From positions 6,464,001 to 6,528,000 of the forward strand of contig NZ_CP085173.1 in assembly GCF_020616555.1 (NCBI RefSeq): a stretch of DNA of 64,000 nt, read 5' to 3'. The position numbers were made by a program, and so were the translations under genes. Source of the DNA: Streptomyces longhuiensis. GTDB lineage: Bacteria; Actinomycetota; Actinomycetes; Streptomycetales; Streptomycetaceae. A model generated the notes under the pieces. It searched no databases. It was not told the DNA's origin and saw only the letters and a list, made by a program, of their open reading frames with translations. This document shows, piece after piece, positions 38,271 to 50,993 of the stretch (position 1 is the first letter of the stretch; every line of letters starts with the position of its first letter).

Positions 38271-38432
38271 ATGCTGTTCCTCGTAGCCGCCCTGCTTCTG
38301 CTCGGCGTCGCGCTGGGCTCCGTGGCCCACGCGCCTCTTCCCGTCACCCTCGTCGCCGCCGCCGTCATCGGCATCTGGCTGGTCGTCTTCGCCGTGCGCG
38401 AGCGGACCGCCCGGCGACGCCACCAGCACTGA
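38271..38432 (+). CDS. small membrane protein, 53 aa
   Basis: Short gene below usual annotation length. It has ATG with GAGAGG six nt upstream and a product with two strongly hydrophobic stretches (LFLVAALLLLGVALGSVA and TLVAAAVIGIWLVVFAV) followed by a basic tail (RERTARRRHQH). It is probably a small inner-membrane protein. It is divergent from the TetR gene and the candidate operator lies 26 bp upstream, so it is a likely regulatory target. The next gene (DUF4190-like) is 72 bp downstream, separated by tandem 10-bp repeats. Function unknown. Confidence 0.7.
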   Translation: MLFLVAALLLLGVALGSVAHAPLPVTLVAAAVIGIWLVVFAVRERTARRRHQH

Positions 38433-38443
38433 GTCATCAGCCC

Positions 38444-38487
38444 GATCACGTCTGATCGCGTCTGATCACGTCTGATCACGTCTGATC
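38444..38487. repeat. tandem 10-bp repeats, four and a half copies
   Basis: GATCACGTCT, GATCGCGTCT, GATCACGTCT, GATCACGTCT and a final GATC follow each other without gaps. The period is one helical turn. The repeats lie between the small membrane protein gene and the DUF4190-like gene, 17 bp before the latter's start. Confidence 0.9.
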
Positions 38488-38504
38488 CAAGAGGGGGTAC
38501 CACC

Positions 38505-38831
38505 ATGCACATCACCGCTGACACCAGCACCGGCACCAGCACCCACACCGACGCCGTGGCCGGGACGGCCGCTGCGGAGCAGGCCCGCGCCGGTGCGCGC
38601 GACGCCGACGGAATGGCCGTCGCCTCGTTCGTCCTCGGGCTGCTCGGACTGCTCGTCCTCAACCTCTTCCTCGGCCCTGTCGCCATCGTGCTCGCCGGCC
38701 TCGCCCTGTGGCGCGGCACCGCCCGCCGTGGCCGTGCGCTGCTCGGACTCGGGCTCGGCGTGGCCGACCTGGCGGTCCTCGCGGCGTTCGTCGCCGCAGA
38801 CCACACGCTGTCCTGGAGCCTCACGGGCTGA
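38505..38831 (+). CDS. DUF4190-type membrane protein
   Basis: Small membrane protein of 108 aa. A polar Thr/Ala-rich N-terminus (1-35) precedes a domain of DUF4190 type: [29 protein letters not shown] with the following [20 protein letters not shown] helix. Two or three membrane helices. ATG 38505. The tandem 10-bp repeats are immediately upstream. Function unknown. It may belong to the TetR-controlled unit with the 53-aa gene. Confidence 0.7.
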   Translation: MHITADTSTGTSTHTDAVAGTAAAEQARAGARDADGMAVASFVLGLLGLLVLNLFLGPVAIVLAGLALWRGTARRGRALLGLGLGVADLAVLAAFVAADHTLSWSLTG

Positions 38832-38910
38832 CCCCTGTCACGCTCCGCGTGGGACGGGACCCCACGCGGCGCGGAGCACCGGGACCGGGGCTCGTAGAAT
38901 CGAGCCCACC

Positions 38911-40080
38911 ATGGCTTACCTCGACCACGCCGCGACCACTCCGATGCTCCCGGAGGCCGTCGAGGTGATGACCGCCCAGCTCGCCGTCACCGGCAACGCG
39001 TCCTCGCTGCACGCAGCGGGCCGGCGCGCCCGACGCACCGTCGAGGAGTCCCGCGAGACCCTCGCCGAATCCCTCGGCGCCCGCCCCAGTGAGGTCGTCC
39101 TCACCTCGGGTGGCACCGAGGCAGACAACCTCGCGGTGAAGGGCCTGTACTGGTCCCGCCGCGACGCGGACCCCGCCCGCACCCGCGTCCTCTCCAGCCC
39201 CGTCGAACACCACGCCGTCCTCGACGCCGTGCACTGGCTCGGTGAACACGAGGGCGCCACCGTCGAGTACCTGCCCGTCGACACGTACGGGCGTGTGCAC
39301 CCGGACGCCCTGCGCGAGGCGATCTCCCGCAACCCCGACGACGTGGCCCTGGCCACCGTCATGTGGGCGAACAACGAGATCGGCACGGTCCAGCCCGTCC
39401 GTGAACTCGCCGACGTGGCCGCAGAGTTCGGCGTCCCGCTGCATGCCGACGCCGTCCAGGCCTACGGTCAGCTCCCCGTCGACTTCGCCGCGTCCGGCCT
39501 CGCCGCGATGACTGTCTCCGGCCACAAGATCGGTGGCCCGTACGGCATCGGGGCACTCCTCCTGGGCCGCGAGTACACCCCTGTACCCGTGCTCCACGGC
39601 GGCGGTCAGGAGCGGCATGTGCGCTCCGGGACGCTCGACGTGCCGGCCGTCGCCGCCTTCGCCGTCGCCGGGCGGCTCGCCGCCGAACAGCGCGAGTGGT
39701 TCGCCCGTGAGATCGGCGGCCTGCGTGACGATCTGGTCGACGCCGTGCGCGCGGCCGTCCCCGGGGTGATCCTCGGCGGCGACCCGGCCCCCGGCGGCCG
39801 GCTGCCCGCCAACGCCCACTTCACCTTCCCCGGCTGCGAGGGCGACTCCCTGCTGCTGCTCCTGGACGCGCAGGGCATCGAGTGCTCAACCGGCTCCGCG
39901 TGCACGGCCGGTGTGGCGCAGCCCAGCCATGTACTGCTGGCCACCGGCACCGACCCGGACCTCGCCCGCGGCACCCTGCGCTTCTCCCTCGGCCACACGT
40001 CGACCGAGGCGGACGTCGCAGCGGTGGCGGACGCGATCGGCCCGGCGGTGGAGCGGGCCAGGACGGCCGGGCTGAGCTGA
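38911..40080 (+). CDS. cysteine desulfurase (IscS/NifS family)
   Basis: PLP enzyme of 389 aa that removes sulphur from cysteine for Fe-S clusters and thiolated tRNA. Motifs: YLDHAATTP at the N-terminus, [26 protein letters not shown], the PLP-lysine motif [15 protein letters not shown], and the active-site Cys in [15 protein letters not shown] 38911. It lies two genes upstream of mnmA on the same strand. Sulphur relay to MnmA for 2-thiouridine synthesis is the likely role, with the amidase gene lying between on the other strand. Confidence 0.93.
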   Translation: MAYLDHAATTPMLPEAVEVMTAQLAVTGNASSLHAAGRRARRTVEESRETLAESLGARPSEVVLTSGGTEADNLAVKGLYWSRRDADPARTRVLSSPVEHHAVLDAVHWLGEHEGATVEYLPVDTYGRVHPDALREAISRNPDDVALATVMWANNEIGTVQPVRELADVAAEFGVPLHADAVQAYGQLPVDFAASGLAAMTVSGHKIGGPYGIGALLLGREYTPVPVLHGGGQERHVRSGTLDVPAVAAFAVAGRLAAEQREWFAREIGGLRDDLVDAVRAAVPGVILGGDPAPGGRLPANAHFTFPGCEGDSLLLLLDAQGIECSTGSACTAGVAQPSHVLLATGTDPDLARGTLRFSLGHTSTEADVAAVADAIGPAVERARTAGLS

Positions 40081-40174
40081 CGGCCGGCCGAGGTGAGCTG
40101 ACCGCGCCGAGCTGACGGCCGGGCCGGGCTGACGCCGGGCTGGGCCAGGGTGTGTCCGGCCCGCGACCGGCGGC

Positions 40175-40879
40175 CTACGCCTTGGCCGTGCGCCCTTCCT
40201 CATGGGCGCGCTTCACCAGCCGCATGTACCGGTCCCAGTCCCAGTGCGGACCCGGATCGGTGTGGTCCGTGCCCGGCACCTCGACGTGCCCGATGATGTG
40301 CTTGCGGTCGACGGGTATCCCGTAGCGCCTGCATATCCCGGCGGTGAGCCGCGCGGAGGACGCGTACATGGCGTCCGTGAAGTCGGCCGGGCGGTCCACG
40401 AACCCCTCGTGCTCGATCCCCACACTGCGCTCGTTGAAGTCCTTGTTCCCCGCGTGGAACGCCACGTCCAGCTCGCGGATCATCTGCGCGATGTGCCCGT
40501 CCTTGCGCACCACGTAGTGCGCGGCCGCCCCGTGCCACGGGTCCTTGAAGACCTTCAGCGTGCCCTGGTAGCTGCCCTGTGTGACATGGATGATCACGCG
40601 GTCGATCGTGTAGTCCGCCGGGCGGTCCGCCCGGCGCCAGTTCGCCGCCGCCGCTGCCACCCACTCCGCGCCCCTGAAGTCGACCTCGCCGGCCTTGCGC
40701 GGCTTGTCGACGCCGGGCATCTGCCACCACATGTGCGCCAGGTCGCTGCGGGCGAGCAGGCCCACACCGACGGCCGTCGCCGCGCCGCCGATCAGCAGCG
40801 TCCGCCGGCTGACCCCCCGGTCACCGTCGCGCTGCGCGCGGCCCCCGGACTTCCGCCGGGACTTTCCCTGTGCTCCCAC
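40175..40879 (-). CDS. Tat-exported N-acetylmuramoyl-L-alanine amidase
   Basis: Peptidoglycan amidase (Amidase_2 fold) of 234 aa that cleaves between MurNAc and the stem peptide. The N-terminus has a twin-arginine signal ([12 protein letters not shown]) followed by a hydrophobic segment, so it is exported folded. Zinc-binding and catalytic residues appear in [32 protein letters not shown] and [16 protein letters not shown] 40879 keeps the Tat signal near the start. It is convergent with cysteine desulfurase and divergent from mnmA. Confidence 0.88.
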   Translation of the reverse strand: MGAQGKSRRKSGGRAQRDGDRGVSRRTLLIGGAATAVGVGLLARSDLAHMWWQMPGVDKPRKAGEVDFRGAEWVAAAAANWRRADRPADYTIDRVIIHVTQGSYQGTLKVFKDPWHGAAAHYVVRKDGHIAQMIRELDVAFHAGNKDFNERSVGIEHEGFVDRPADFTDAMYASSARLTAGICRRYGIPVDRKHIIGHVEVPGTDHTDPGPHWDWDRYMRLVKRAHEEGRTAKA

Positions 40880-40963
40880 GACCCGCCCCCGTTCACGTCG
40901 TACGAGATCCACAACGGATACTCGCGGGATTCGGTTCCCGCGGCCCCGTACCCTGTTAGAGCT

Positions 40964-42094
40964 ATGACTTCGCAGACCCCGCAGAGCACCCGCCCCCTTC
41001 GCGTCCTCGCCGCCATGTCGGGCGGCGTGGACTCCGCCGTCGCCGCCGCCCGCGCGGCGGAAGCGGGCCACGACGTGACGGGCGTCCACCTTGCCCTCTC
41101 CGCGAACCCGCAGTCGTTCCGCACCGGAGCCCGCGGCTGTTGCACCATCGAGGACTCCCGCGACGCCCGCAGGGCCGCCGACGTGATCGGCATCCCCTTC
41201 TACGTCTGGGACCTCGCCGAGCGGTTCCGCGAGGACGTCGTCGACGACTTCGTCGCCGAGTACGAGGCCGGGCGCACCCCGAACCCCTGCCTGCGCTGCA
41301 ACGAGAAGATCAAGTTCGCCGCGCTCCTCGACAAGGCGCTCGCCCTCGGCTTCGACGCCGTCGCCACCGGCCACTACGCGAAGGTGGTCGAGCACCCGGA
41401 CGGCACCCGCGAACTGCACCGTGCCTCCGACATGGCCAAGGACCAGTCGTACGTCCTCGGGGTGCTCGACGACCGCCAGCTCGCGCACGCCCTGTTCCCC
41501 CTCGGCGACACGGTCACGACGAAGGACGAGATCCGCGCGGAGGCCGAGCGGCGTGGCCTCGCCGTCGCGAAGAAGCCCGACTCGCACGACATCTGTTTCA
41601 TCGCGGACGGCGACACCCAGGGCTTCCTGGCGTCGCGCCTGGGCAAGGCCGAGGGCGACATCGTCGACGAGACGGGCAGCAAGGTCGGCACGCACGAGGG
41701 CGCGTACGGCTTCACGATCGGCCAGCGCAAGGGGCTGCGCATCGGCACCCCGGCCCCCGACGGCAAGCCGCGCTACGTCCTCGACATCTCGCCGGTGAAC
41801 AACACGGTGACGGTCGGCCCCGTCGACTCCCTCGACGTCACGGCCCTCACGGCCATCAAGCCCCGCTGGTGCGGCACGGCCCCCTCGGGACCGGGCACGT
41901 ACACCGCGCAGCTGCGCGCCCACGGCGACGAGACGCCCGTGACGGCGGAGCTGGTCGACGGCACCCTGACCGTCACCTTCGACGAGCCCGCTCGCGGCGT
42001 CGCTCCCGGCCAGGCCATCGTGCTCTACGACGGCACCCGCGTGGTCGGCTCGGCGACGATCGCGACGACCACGCGCGCGAAGGCCGTCGCCTAG
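40964..42094 (+). CDS. mnmA: tRNA-specific 2-thiouridylase
   Basis: Makes 2-thiouridine at position 34 of Glu, Gln and Lys tRNAs, 376 aa. The PP-loop motif [11 protein letters not shown] is near residue 20. The two catalytic cysteines are in [12 protein letters not shown] (about 110) and [11 protein letters not shown] (about 205). ATP is used to adenylate the uracil; the sulphur comes from cysteine desulfurase. ATG 40964 follows TACCCT about 11 nt upstream, so the transcript could be leaderless or nearly so. Confidence 0.95.
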   Translation: MTSQTPQSTRPLRVLAAMSGGVDSAVAAARAAEAGHDVTGVHLALSANPQSFRTGARGCCTIEDSRDARRAADVIGIPFYVWDLAERFREDVVDDFVAEYEAGRTPNPCLRCNEKIKFAALLDKALALGFDAVATGHYAKVVEHPDGTRELHRASDMAKDQSYVLGVLDDRQLAHALFPLGDTVTTKDEIRAEAERRGLAVAKKPDSHDICFIADGDTQGFLASRLGKAEGDIVDETGSKVGTHEGAYGFTIGQRKGLRIGTPAPDGKPRYVLDISPVNNTVTVGPVDSLDVTALTAIKPRWCGTAPSGPGTYTAQLRAHGDETPVTAELVDGTLTVTFDEPARGVAPGQAIVLYDGTRVVGSATIATTTRAKAVA

Positions 42095-42133
42095 TCCGCC
42101 CAGTCCCGTCCGTCGCTCACGGGACGGGCGGGC

Positions 42134-42913
42134 CTACGCCGAGAAGAATTCGGTGAGCAGCGGGCCGAGCGCGTCCGGATCCACCGCGTGGGTCTGGCCT
42201 TCCAGCGTGCGGTACGTCCCGTCGGGCACCGCCTCCGCCACCGTGCGCGCCGCCTCGCGCATCCATGCGGGGCTCGCCCCGCCCGCGACGGCGAGCAGGG
42301 GCACGGTGATCGAGGCCAGCCGCTCCCGCGGCACCAGACCGTCCCCCATCGCGGCGTCGTCGTAGGCGAGGGTCGGCGCGACCGCCTCCATGTCCGGCCA
42401 CCAGGGTGACCGCCGGGCGCCCGCGATCATCTCGGCGGGCGTGCCGGTGAGCGACATGAACAGCTCCACCGCGTCCCCGTTGCGGCCGTCGGCCAGGAGC
42501 GCGGACAGCCGCCGTGTGTACTCCGCGCGCTCCTTGCCGCCCCCTTCGTCGAGCGCGAACGGGGGTTCGTACACGGCGACTCGGGTCACCGCAAGCCCGC
42601 TCGCCGCGGCCTCCAGGGCCAGCGCCGCGCCCGAGGACATGCCGTACAGCGCGGCGCTGCCGCCCACCGCGTCGATGAGCGCCGCGATGTCCTCCACCTC
42701 GCGGGCGACCGCGTACGGGGCCGTGTCACCGCTCGCGCCACGGCCCCTGCGGTCGTACGGGACGGCGTCGAGTCCGCCGCTCAGCCGGGCGGCCAGCGGC
42801 TCCATCGACGAGCCCGCCGAAAGGGCGCCGCTCACCAGGATGACCGCCGGACCGGCGCCGGTGCGCTCGTACGCGATGGCCGTGCCGTCCGGGGAGTTCG
42901 TCTTCTTGTCCAT
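42134..42913 (-). CDS. alpha/beta hydrolase (Ser nucleophile)
   Basis: Alpha/beta hydrolase of 259 aa with nucleophile elbow ALYGMSSGAALAL (GxSxG, Ser), oxyanion-hole region VILVSGALSAGSS, YDRRGRGASGD, and a C-terminal His in LEGQTHAVDPDAL. Resembles lipase/esterase and non-haem peroxidase-like hydrolases; the natural substrate is unknown. ATG 42913. It lies on the opposite strand from mnmA and shares no obvious operon with the following DUF427 gene (41 bp). Confidence 0.82.
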   Translation of the reverse strand: MDKKTNSPDGTAIAYERTGAGPAVILVSGALSAGSSMEPLAARLSGGLDAVPYDRRGRGASGDTAPYAVAREVEDIAALIDAVGGSAALYGMSSGAALALEAAASGLAVTRVAVYEPPFALDEGGGKERAEYTRRLSALLADGRNGDAVELFMSLTGTPAEMIAGARRSPWWPDMEAVAPTLAYDDAAMGDGLVPRERLASITVPLLAVAGGASPAWMREAARTVAEAVPDGTYRTLEGQTHAVDPDALGPLLTEFFSA

Positions 42914-42954
42914 GAACGTGAAGACTCCCCCGCCCGGTGGAACTCATCACGCGG

Positions 42955-43278
42955 TCAGGCGGTTTCCACCTCGTAGAAGCACAGGTGGTCCTTGATCTCG
43001 GCCACGTCCGGCTTCGGGTCCGGGTACGACCACACCAGGTCCGGGGCGTCCGGCAGGGACCAGTAGGACGCCGTTCCCTTGAAGGGGCAGTACGTCTGTG
43101 TGTCGGACGGGGTCAGCAGATCGACGCGGACGTCCGCCGGCGGGATGTAGTAGCGCACGGGACAGCCCGTCTCGCGCAGCAGCAGCGGACGCGTGCTCTG
43201 CGCGAGCACCACCCCGCCGTGGACGACGCGTACGGAACCGGTGCCCTGCTCGATCGTGATCGTGTGTCCATCAGCCAT
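42955..43278 (-). CDS. DUF427-family protein
   Basis: Small protein of 107 aa covering one DUF427 domain: SVRVVHGGVVLAQSTRPLLL, PVRYYIPPADVRVDLL, then TYCPFKGTASYWSL. The function of this domain is not known; a beta-barrel nucleotide-transferase-like fold has been suggested. ATG 43278. The divergent LOG gene starts 53 bp away. Confidence 0.82.
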   Translation of the reverse strand: MADGHTITIEQGTGSVRVVHGGVVLAQSTRPLLLRETGCPVRYYIPPADVRVDLLTPSDTQTYCPFKGTASYWSLPDAPDLVWSYPDPKPDVAEIKDHLCFYEVETA

Positions 43279-43330
43279 ACCAGGCACAGCACCGGAAAGG
43301 GCGCCGTTCTTCCCCCGTACCGTAGGACGC

Positions 43331-43870
43331 ATGAACATCTGCGTCTTTCTCTCCGCCGCCGACCTCTCCGACCGCTACACCCGCCCCGCCCGTGAGTTCG
43401 CCGAACTGCTCGGCAAGGGCGGGCACACGCTCGTCTGGGGAGGTTCGGAGAGCGGGCTCATGAAGGTCGTCGCGGACGGCGCGCAGGAGGCCGGAGGGCG
43501 CCTGGTGGGCGTCTCCGTGGACTTCCTGGCCGCCAAGGCGCGGACGAACGCCGACGAGATGTTCATCGCCCGTGACCTCGCCGAGCGCAAGGCGCTGCTC
43601 CTGGAGAAGGCCGACGCCGTCGTCATCATGGTGGGCGGCACGGGCACGCTCGACGAGGCCACCGAGATCCTCGAGCTGAAGAAGCACGGCAAGCACTCCA
43701 AGCCGGTCGTCCTGCTGAACACGGCGGGCTTCTACGACGGCCTCAAGGAGCAGTTCCGCCGCATGGACGACGAGGGGTTCCTGCCGCTGCCGCTCACCGA
43801 ACTGGTCTTCTTCGCCGAGGAGCCCGTCGGCGCGCTGGCCTACCTGGAGGAATCAGTCGGCACGCTCTAA
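43331..43870 (+). CDS. LOG-family Rossmann-fold protein
   Basis: Protein of 179 aa of the LOG/TIGR00730 family, whose members hydrolyse cytokinin riboside monophosphates or other nucleotide 5'-monophosphates. The Rossmann motif is VWGGSESGLMKVVADG, and the usual PGGxGTxxE motif reads MVGGTGTLDEATE. The leading Pro of that motif is replaced by Val, which may tell against cytokinin-type activity, but the Glu is kept. ATG 43331. It precedes the SDR gene by 7 bp on the same strand, suggesting a two-gene unit. Confidence 0.85.
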   Translation: MNICVFLSAADLSDRYTRPAREFAELLGKGGHTLVWGGSESGLMKVVADGAQEAGGRLVGVSVDFLAAKARTNADEMFIARDLAERKALLLEKADAVVIMVGGTGTLDEATEILELKKHGKHSKPVVLLNTAGFYDGLKEQFRRMDDEGFLPLPLTELVFFAEEPVGALAYLEESVGTL

Positions 43871-43877
43871 TGCGAGC

Positions 43878-44576
43878 ATGGCCCGTATGGCAACACATGT
43901 GATCACCGGGGCCGGATCAGGTATCGGCGCGGCCGTGGCGCGCCGTCTGCACGCACGCGGGGACGAACTCGTCCTCCACGCGCGCGACGCGGCCCGCGCG
44001 AAGGAACTCGCGGCCCAGTTCCCCGGCGCGGGCACGCTCGTCGGCGACCTCGCCGACCCGGACAAGCTCTCCTGGGCGTTCTCGCACCAGTCACTGCCCG
44101 ACCGGGTGGACTCGCTGCTGCACATCGCGGGTGTCGTCGACCTCGGCCCGGTCGGCGAGCTCACTCCCAAGTCGTGGCGCCACCAGTTGAACGTGAACCT
44201 GGTTTCCCCCGCCGAGCTGACCCGCCATTTCCTGCCCCAGCTCCGCGTCGCCCACGGCCACGTGATCTTCGTCAACTCCGGTGCGGGCCTCAGCGCGCAT
44301 GCCGACTGGTCCGCGTACGCCGCCTCCAAGCACGGCCTGAAGGCGCTCGCCGACTCCCTGCGCCAGGAGGAGCACGGCAACGGCGTGCGGGTCACATCGG
44401 TCTACCCGGGCCGCACGGCCAGCGCCATGCAGGTCAAGGTGCACCAGCAGGAGGGCAAGCCGTACGACGCCGCCCGCTGGATCGACCCCGAGTCGGTCGC
44501 CACGACGATCGTCATGGCCCTCGACCTGCCGCGCGACGCCGAGGTCAACGACCTCACGGTGCGCCCCGGCCGCTGA
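43878..44576 (+). CDS. short-chain dehydrogenase/reductase
   Basis: SDR oxidoreductase of 232 aa. NAD(P)-binding motif TGAGSGIGAA (about residues 10-19), catalytic Ser in FVNSGAGLS, and YAASKHG (YxxxK). Likely reduces a carbonyl or oxidises an alcohol; the substrate is unknown. ATG 43878 (MARMATH) is used; the ATG nine nt later is possible. It follows the LOG gene by 7 bp. Confidence 0.9.
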   Translation: MARMATHVITGAGSGIGAAVARRLHARGDELVLHARDAARAKELAAQFPGAGTLVGDLADPDKLSWAFSHQSLPDRVDSLLHIAGVVDLGPVGELTPKSWRHQLNVNLVSPAELTRHFLPQLRVAHGHVIFVNSGAGLSAHADWSAYAASKHGLKALADSLRQEEHGNGVRVTSVYPGRTASAMQVKVHQQEGKPYDAARWIDPESVATTIVMALDLPRDAEVNDLTVRPGR

Positions 44577-44638
44577 CGGACCCGTCTCGGTCCACCTGCG
44601 CTTGAGCCGGCCCCGGCCCCGTTACGTACGCTTCGCGG

Positions 44639-47892
<3,254 letters not shown>

Positions 47893-47900
47893 CGGTTGAA

Positions 47901-47940
47901 GGCCACCCGTTCAGCGCATACCAGATGCATACGGGTGGCC
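47901..47940 (+). terminator. terminator after ligA
   Basis: Perfect 10-bp stem GGCCACCCGT (47901-47910) with ACGGGTGGCC (47931-47940), with an inner GCAT/ATGC pairing. It starts 8 nt after the stop codon. Confidence 0.75.
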
Positions 47941-48152
47941 GGGACGCATTCGGGCAACCGTGGGCGACCGCTGCCCCTGGAAGCCTTCTGCGGCCTACTG
48001 TTGAGGGGTGCGCCTGCCGTGCCCGGCTGCGGATGGGGCACCCCCTGCCCACCACGGGCACGGGGCAGTGAACGAGGACGCGGTACCGCTGACGGAAGTC
48101 GTCCGCGGCGGATCGTGTGGCGTGGGCACCGCCGGCTGTGAGAGGGACGGGA

Positions 48153-50873
48153 ATGGAACCGACCGAGAGCGCCGCTCCGGACTCACGGCTGCGCACGCGC
48201 TGGCGCGTGTGGCGAGGCGCCGAGAGCCCGGCGCAGGCCGCGCGCAGCGTGGCGGGACAGGACGAGACCGACGACACGGACCAGGCGGACGGGCGCCGTG
48301 CGGACGACGCCGCCCCGGCAGCGCGCTCCGCGGACGACGGTCCCGACGGGAGCGAGCGCGGTGGTTCGGTGAGCAGGCGCGGTGCGTGGCGCGCAGCGTT
48401 CGGGATCAGCGGCGCAGGGCGTACTACGCGCCGTCGCGGGGGCTCCGGTGCGCAGGCCGAGAGCGGACGGAGCGCCTCCGCCGGCGTATCGGCCGGATCC
48501 GCGGCGCCCGCACCCGGCTGGCCCGCGTCCGGTTCGAACGGCGGGGCCGGGATCGGCGCCTACGGCGTACCCGGATCCGGTGCGGCGGCGCCCGGTTGGC
48601 CCGTCCCGGGTTCGAACGGCGGGGCGGGCATCGGTGCCATCGGCGGTACCGGCTCCGGAGCGGCGGTGAGCGGCGGGACCGGCTGGACCGGGGCCGCCGC
48701 TGACGGTGGTTCCGGGTGGACGGGCGCCGAGGCAGGAGACGCGGGCGGCTGGCCGCGTGCATACGGGACGCTCGGCGAGGCCTTCGGCGAAGAGGGGGAC
48801 GGCCGGAAGCGCTCCTGGCTGGGCGCGCTGCCCATGCTGCCCCTCGCGATCGTCGCCCTCGCCTGCGCCGTCCTCGGCACCGGCTTCTACCGCGCCTTCA
48901 CCGGAAGCCACGCGCTCTTCCCGTCCGGCGCCGCCGGCTGGTCCCTGGCCGTACTGACCGGCATCATCGTCGGCCACCTCGTCGCGCTCGGCCGCGACCG
49001 CTGGTGGGGCGGCACCGGCTCGGGCGCGGCCTTAACGCTCGCGGTCCTGCTGCTCTACGGCTGGGTGCCCGCCGGCATGGTCAGCCTCACCGTCGTCGTC
49101 CTCGTCGGCATCGCCCGCCGGCACCGCTGGCGCCAGGGCATCCTGCACGGCGCGGTCGACATCATCGGCATCGGCGCGAGCGGCCTCGTGCTCGCCGTGT
49201 TCGGCCAGGTCCCGTCCGTGGAGTCCCCGTGGAAGCCGGAGACCTGGACGGTCCTCAATGCCCCCGAGGTGGCGCTCGTCGCGGCCGCCTACCTCACGGT
49301 CACCCGCAGCGTGCTCTGGTACGTCCACGCGCCGCGCACCTCCGGCCTGCCCACCGTCGCCCGCACGGCCCTTCTCCGGCAGGGCCTCGTCGGCGTCGCG
49401 CTCCTCGGCATCGCCCCGCTGATCTGCGTGGTCGCGATCGCGCTGCCCGTGCTGCTGCCGCTGTTCGCCGTCCCGCTCATCGCCCTTGACTCGACGCTGT
49501 GGATCGCCCGGGCCCGCGCCGAGGAGCAGCTGCGCGACCCGCTCACCGGGCTGCCCAACCGGCAGTGGCTCCTGGAGCGGACCTGGACCGCGCTCGACGA
49601 CGCCGAGCGGATCGGCGCGCGCAGCGCCCTCATGCTGATCGACCTGGACCGCTTCCGGTCCGTCAACGACACCCTCGGCCACCTGGCGGGGGACCGGCTC
49701 CTGCTCCAGATAGCCGACCGGCTCCGGATGGCCCTGCCCCGCGGGGCGGAGGTCGCACGCCTCGGCGGCGACGAGTTCGCCGTACTCCTGCCCGTGGCCG
49801 ACTCCACGACCTCCGCCACCCGAGTGGCGCGCACCCTGGTCGCCGCCCTCGGCTCCCCGCTCGACCTGGACGGACTCACCCTGGTCCTGGAGGCCAGCGC
49901 CGGACTCGCCGTCTTCCCCGACCACGCGCTCGACGCCGAAGGGCTCCTGCGCCGCGCGGACGTCGCCATGTACCAGGCGAAGCGCGACCGTACGGGCGTG
50001 GAGGTCTACGAGTCGAAGCGGGACTCCAACACCCCCGACCGCCTCGGCCTGCTCGGCGATCTGCGCCGCGCGCTCGACGCGGGCGACGTGGAGCTGCACT
50101 ACCAGCCGAAGGTCCGCTTCGACGGACAGGTCGCCGGACTCGAGGCGCTGGTGCGCTGGGTGCACCCCGAGCGGGGGAAGGTCCCGCCGGACGAGTTCAT
50201 CGCCATCGCCGAGTCGTCCGGACTCATGCCCCATCTGACGGAGTACGTCCTGGAGACGGCGCTCGCGCAGGTCGCCCGCTGGCGTGCGCAGGGCCTGCGC
50301 GTGCCGGTCGCGGTGAACGTGTCGCCGAGGGACGTGCACACCCCGGGATTCGCCGGCGCGGTCGCCGCGCGGCTCGCCCGGCACGGCGTCCCCCCGGGCG
50401 CCCTCCAGCTGGAGATAACCGAGCACGTCCTGCTGGAGGACCCCCAGCGCGCCGCCGACACCCTCGCCGGGCTCACCGGGCACGGCGTGAAGATGTCCCT
50501 CGACGACTTCGGCACCGGCTACTCCTCCCTCGTCCACCTGCGCCGCCTCCCGGTCAGCGAGCTGAAGATCGACCGCTCGTTCGTGGCCCGCCTCGCCGTG
50601 GACAACGAGGACGCGGAGATCGTCCGCTGCACCGTCGACCTGGCGCACTCGCTCGGCCTGCTCGTCGTCGCCGAGGGCGTCGAGGACGACGAGACCTGGG
50701 AGCGCCTTCGCGACCTCGGGTGCGACGCCGTCCAGGGCTGGCTGGTCGCCGCCGCGATGCCGCCGGACGAGACGACGGCGTGGCTGCGGGCACGCGGCTC
50801 CCGCGGATGGCAGCGGCCCTCCGTCCTCGCCGCCGAGGCCGAGGACCAGTCGTCGGGACAGACGGTCAACTGA
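48153..50873 (+). CDS. rmdB: membrane GGDEF-EAL cyclic-di-GMP protein (TTA codon)
   Basis: Membrane protein of 906 aa for c-di-GMP turnover. The N-terminal 220 residues are Gly/Ala/Ser-rich with two near-identical 25-aa repeats. About seven membrane helices (230-455) follow, then a GGDEF domain (intact at 538-542) and an EAL domain (Glu664-Ala-Leu, DDFGTGYSS). Both motifs look intact, but in the characterised relative RmdB (recalled as SCO5495, beside ligA) phosphodiesterase activity is the reported function; the gene name rests on that synteny. Leu294 is encoded by TTA (49032-49034), so translation may depend on the bldA tRNA. ATG 48153. Confidence 0.8.
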   Translation: MEPTESAAPDSRLRTRWRVWRGAESPAQAARSVAGQDETDDTDQADGRRADDAAPAARSADDGPDGSERGGSVSRRGAWRAAFGISGAGRTTRRRGGSGAQAESGRSASAGVSAGSAAPAPGWPASGSNGGAGIGAYGVPGSGAAAPGWPVPGSNGGAGIGAIGGTGSGAAVSGGTGWTGAAADGGSGWTGAEAGDAGGWPRAYGTLGEAFGEEGDGRKRSWLGALPMLPLAIVALACAVLGTGFYRAFTGSHALFPSGAAGWSLAVLTGIIVGHLVALGRDRWWGGTGSGAALTLAVLLLYGWVPAGMVSLTVVVLVGIARRHRWRQGILHGAVDIIGIGASGLVLAVFGQVPSVESPWKPETWTVLNAPEVALVAAAYLTVTRSVLWYVHAPRTSGLPTVARTALLRQGLVGVALLGIAPLICVVAIALPVLLPLFAVPLIALDSTLWIARARAEEQLRDPLTGLPNRQWLLERTWTALDDAERIGARSALMLIDLDRFRSVNDTLGHLAGDRLLLQIADRLRMALPRGAEVARLGGDEFAVLLPVADSTTSATRVARTLVAALGSPLDLDGLTLVLEASAGLAVFPDHALDAEGLLRRADVAMYQAKRDRTGVEVYESKRDSNTPDRLGLLGDLRRALDAGDVELHYQPKVRFDGQVAGLEALVRWVHPERGKVPPDEFIAIAESSGLMPHLTEYVLETALAQVARWRAQGLRVPVAVNVSPRDVHTPGFAGAVAARLARHGVPPGALQLEITEHVLLEDPQRAADTLAGLTGHGVKMSLDDFGTGYSSLVHLRRLPVSELKIDRSFVARLAVDNEDAEIVRCTVDLAHSLGLLVVAEGVEDDETWERLRDLGCDAVQGWLVAAAMPPDETTAWLRARGSRGWQRPSVLAAEAEDQSSGQTVN
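48510..48662 (+). repeat. two-copy in-frame repeat in GGDEF-EAL gene
   Basis: Two copies of a 25-codon unit (APGWP, then GSNGGAGIGA and GSGA) start at 48510 and 48588, offset by 78 bp. Nucleotide similarity is high in the GGTTCGAACGGCGGGGC core. They encode a flexible Gly-rich extension. Confidence 0.8.
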
Positions 50874-50924
50874 GCCGTACAGGGGTGACCGAGGGCGTCA
50901 GGACCTCCGAACGGGAAACCGTTT

Positions 50925-50941
50925 AGGGGGCACGGCCCCCT
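50925..50941 (+). terminator. short hairpin after GGDEF-EAL gene
   Basis: AGGGGGC-ACG-GCCCCCT forms a 7-bp stem with a 3-nt loop, 52 bp after the stop. A second short stem GCCCCA/TGGGGC follows (50942-50959) with TAGGAT (50948-50953) inside, possibly the -10 element for gatC. Confidence 0.45.
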
Positions 50942-50993
50942 GCCCCATAGGATTGGGGCCAAATCACACTCACTCACCCCAGAGGATCGCTGC

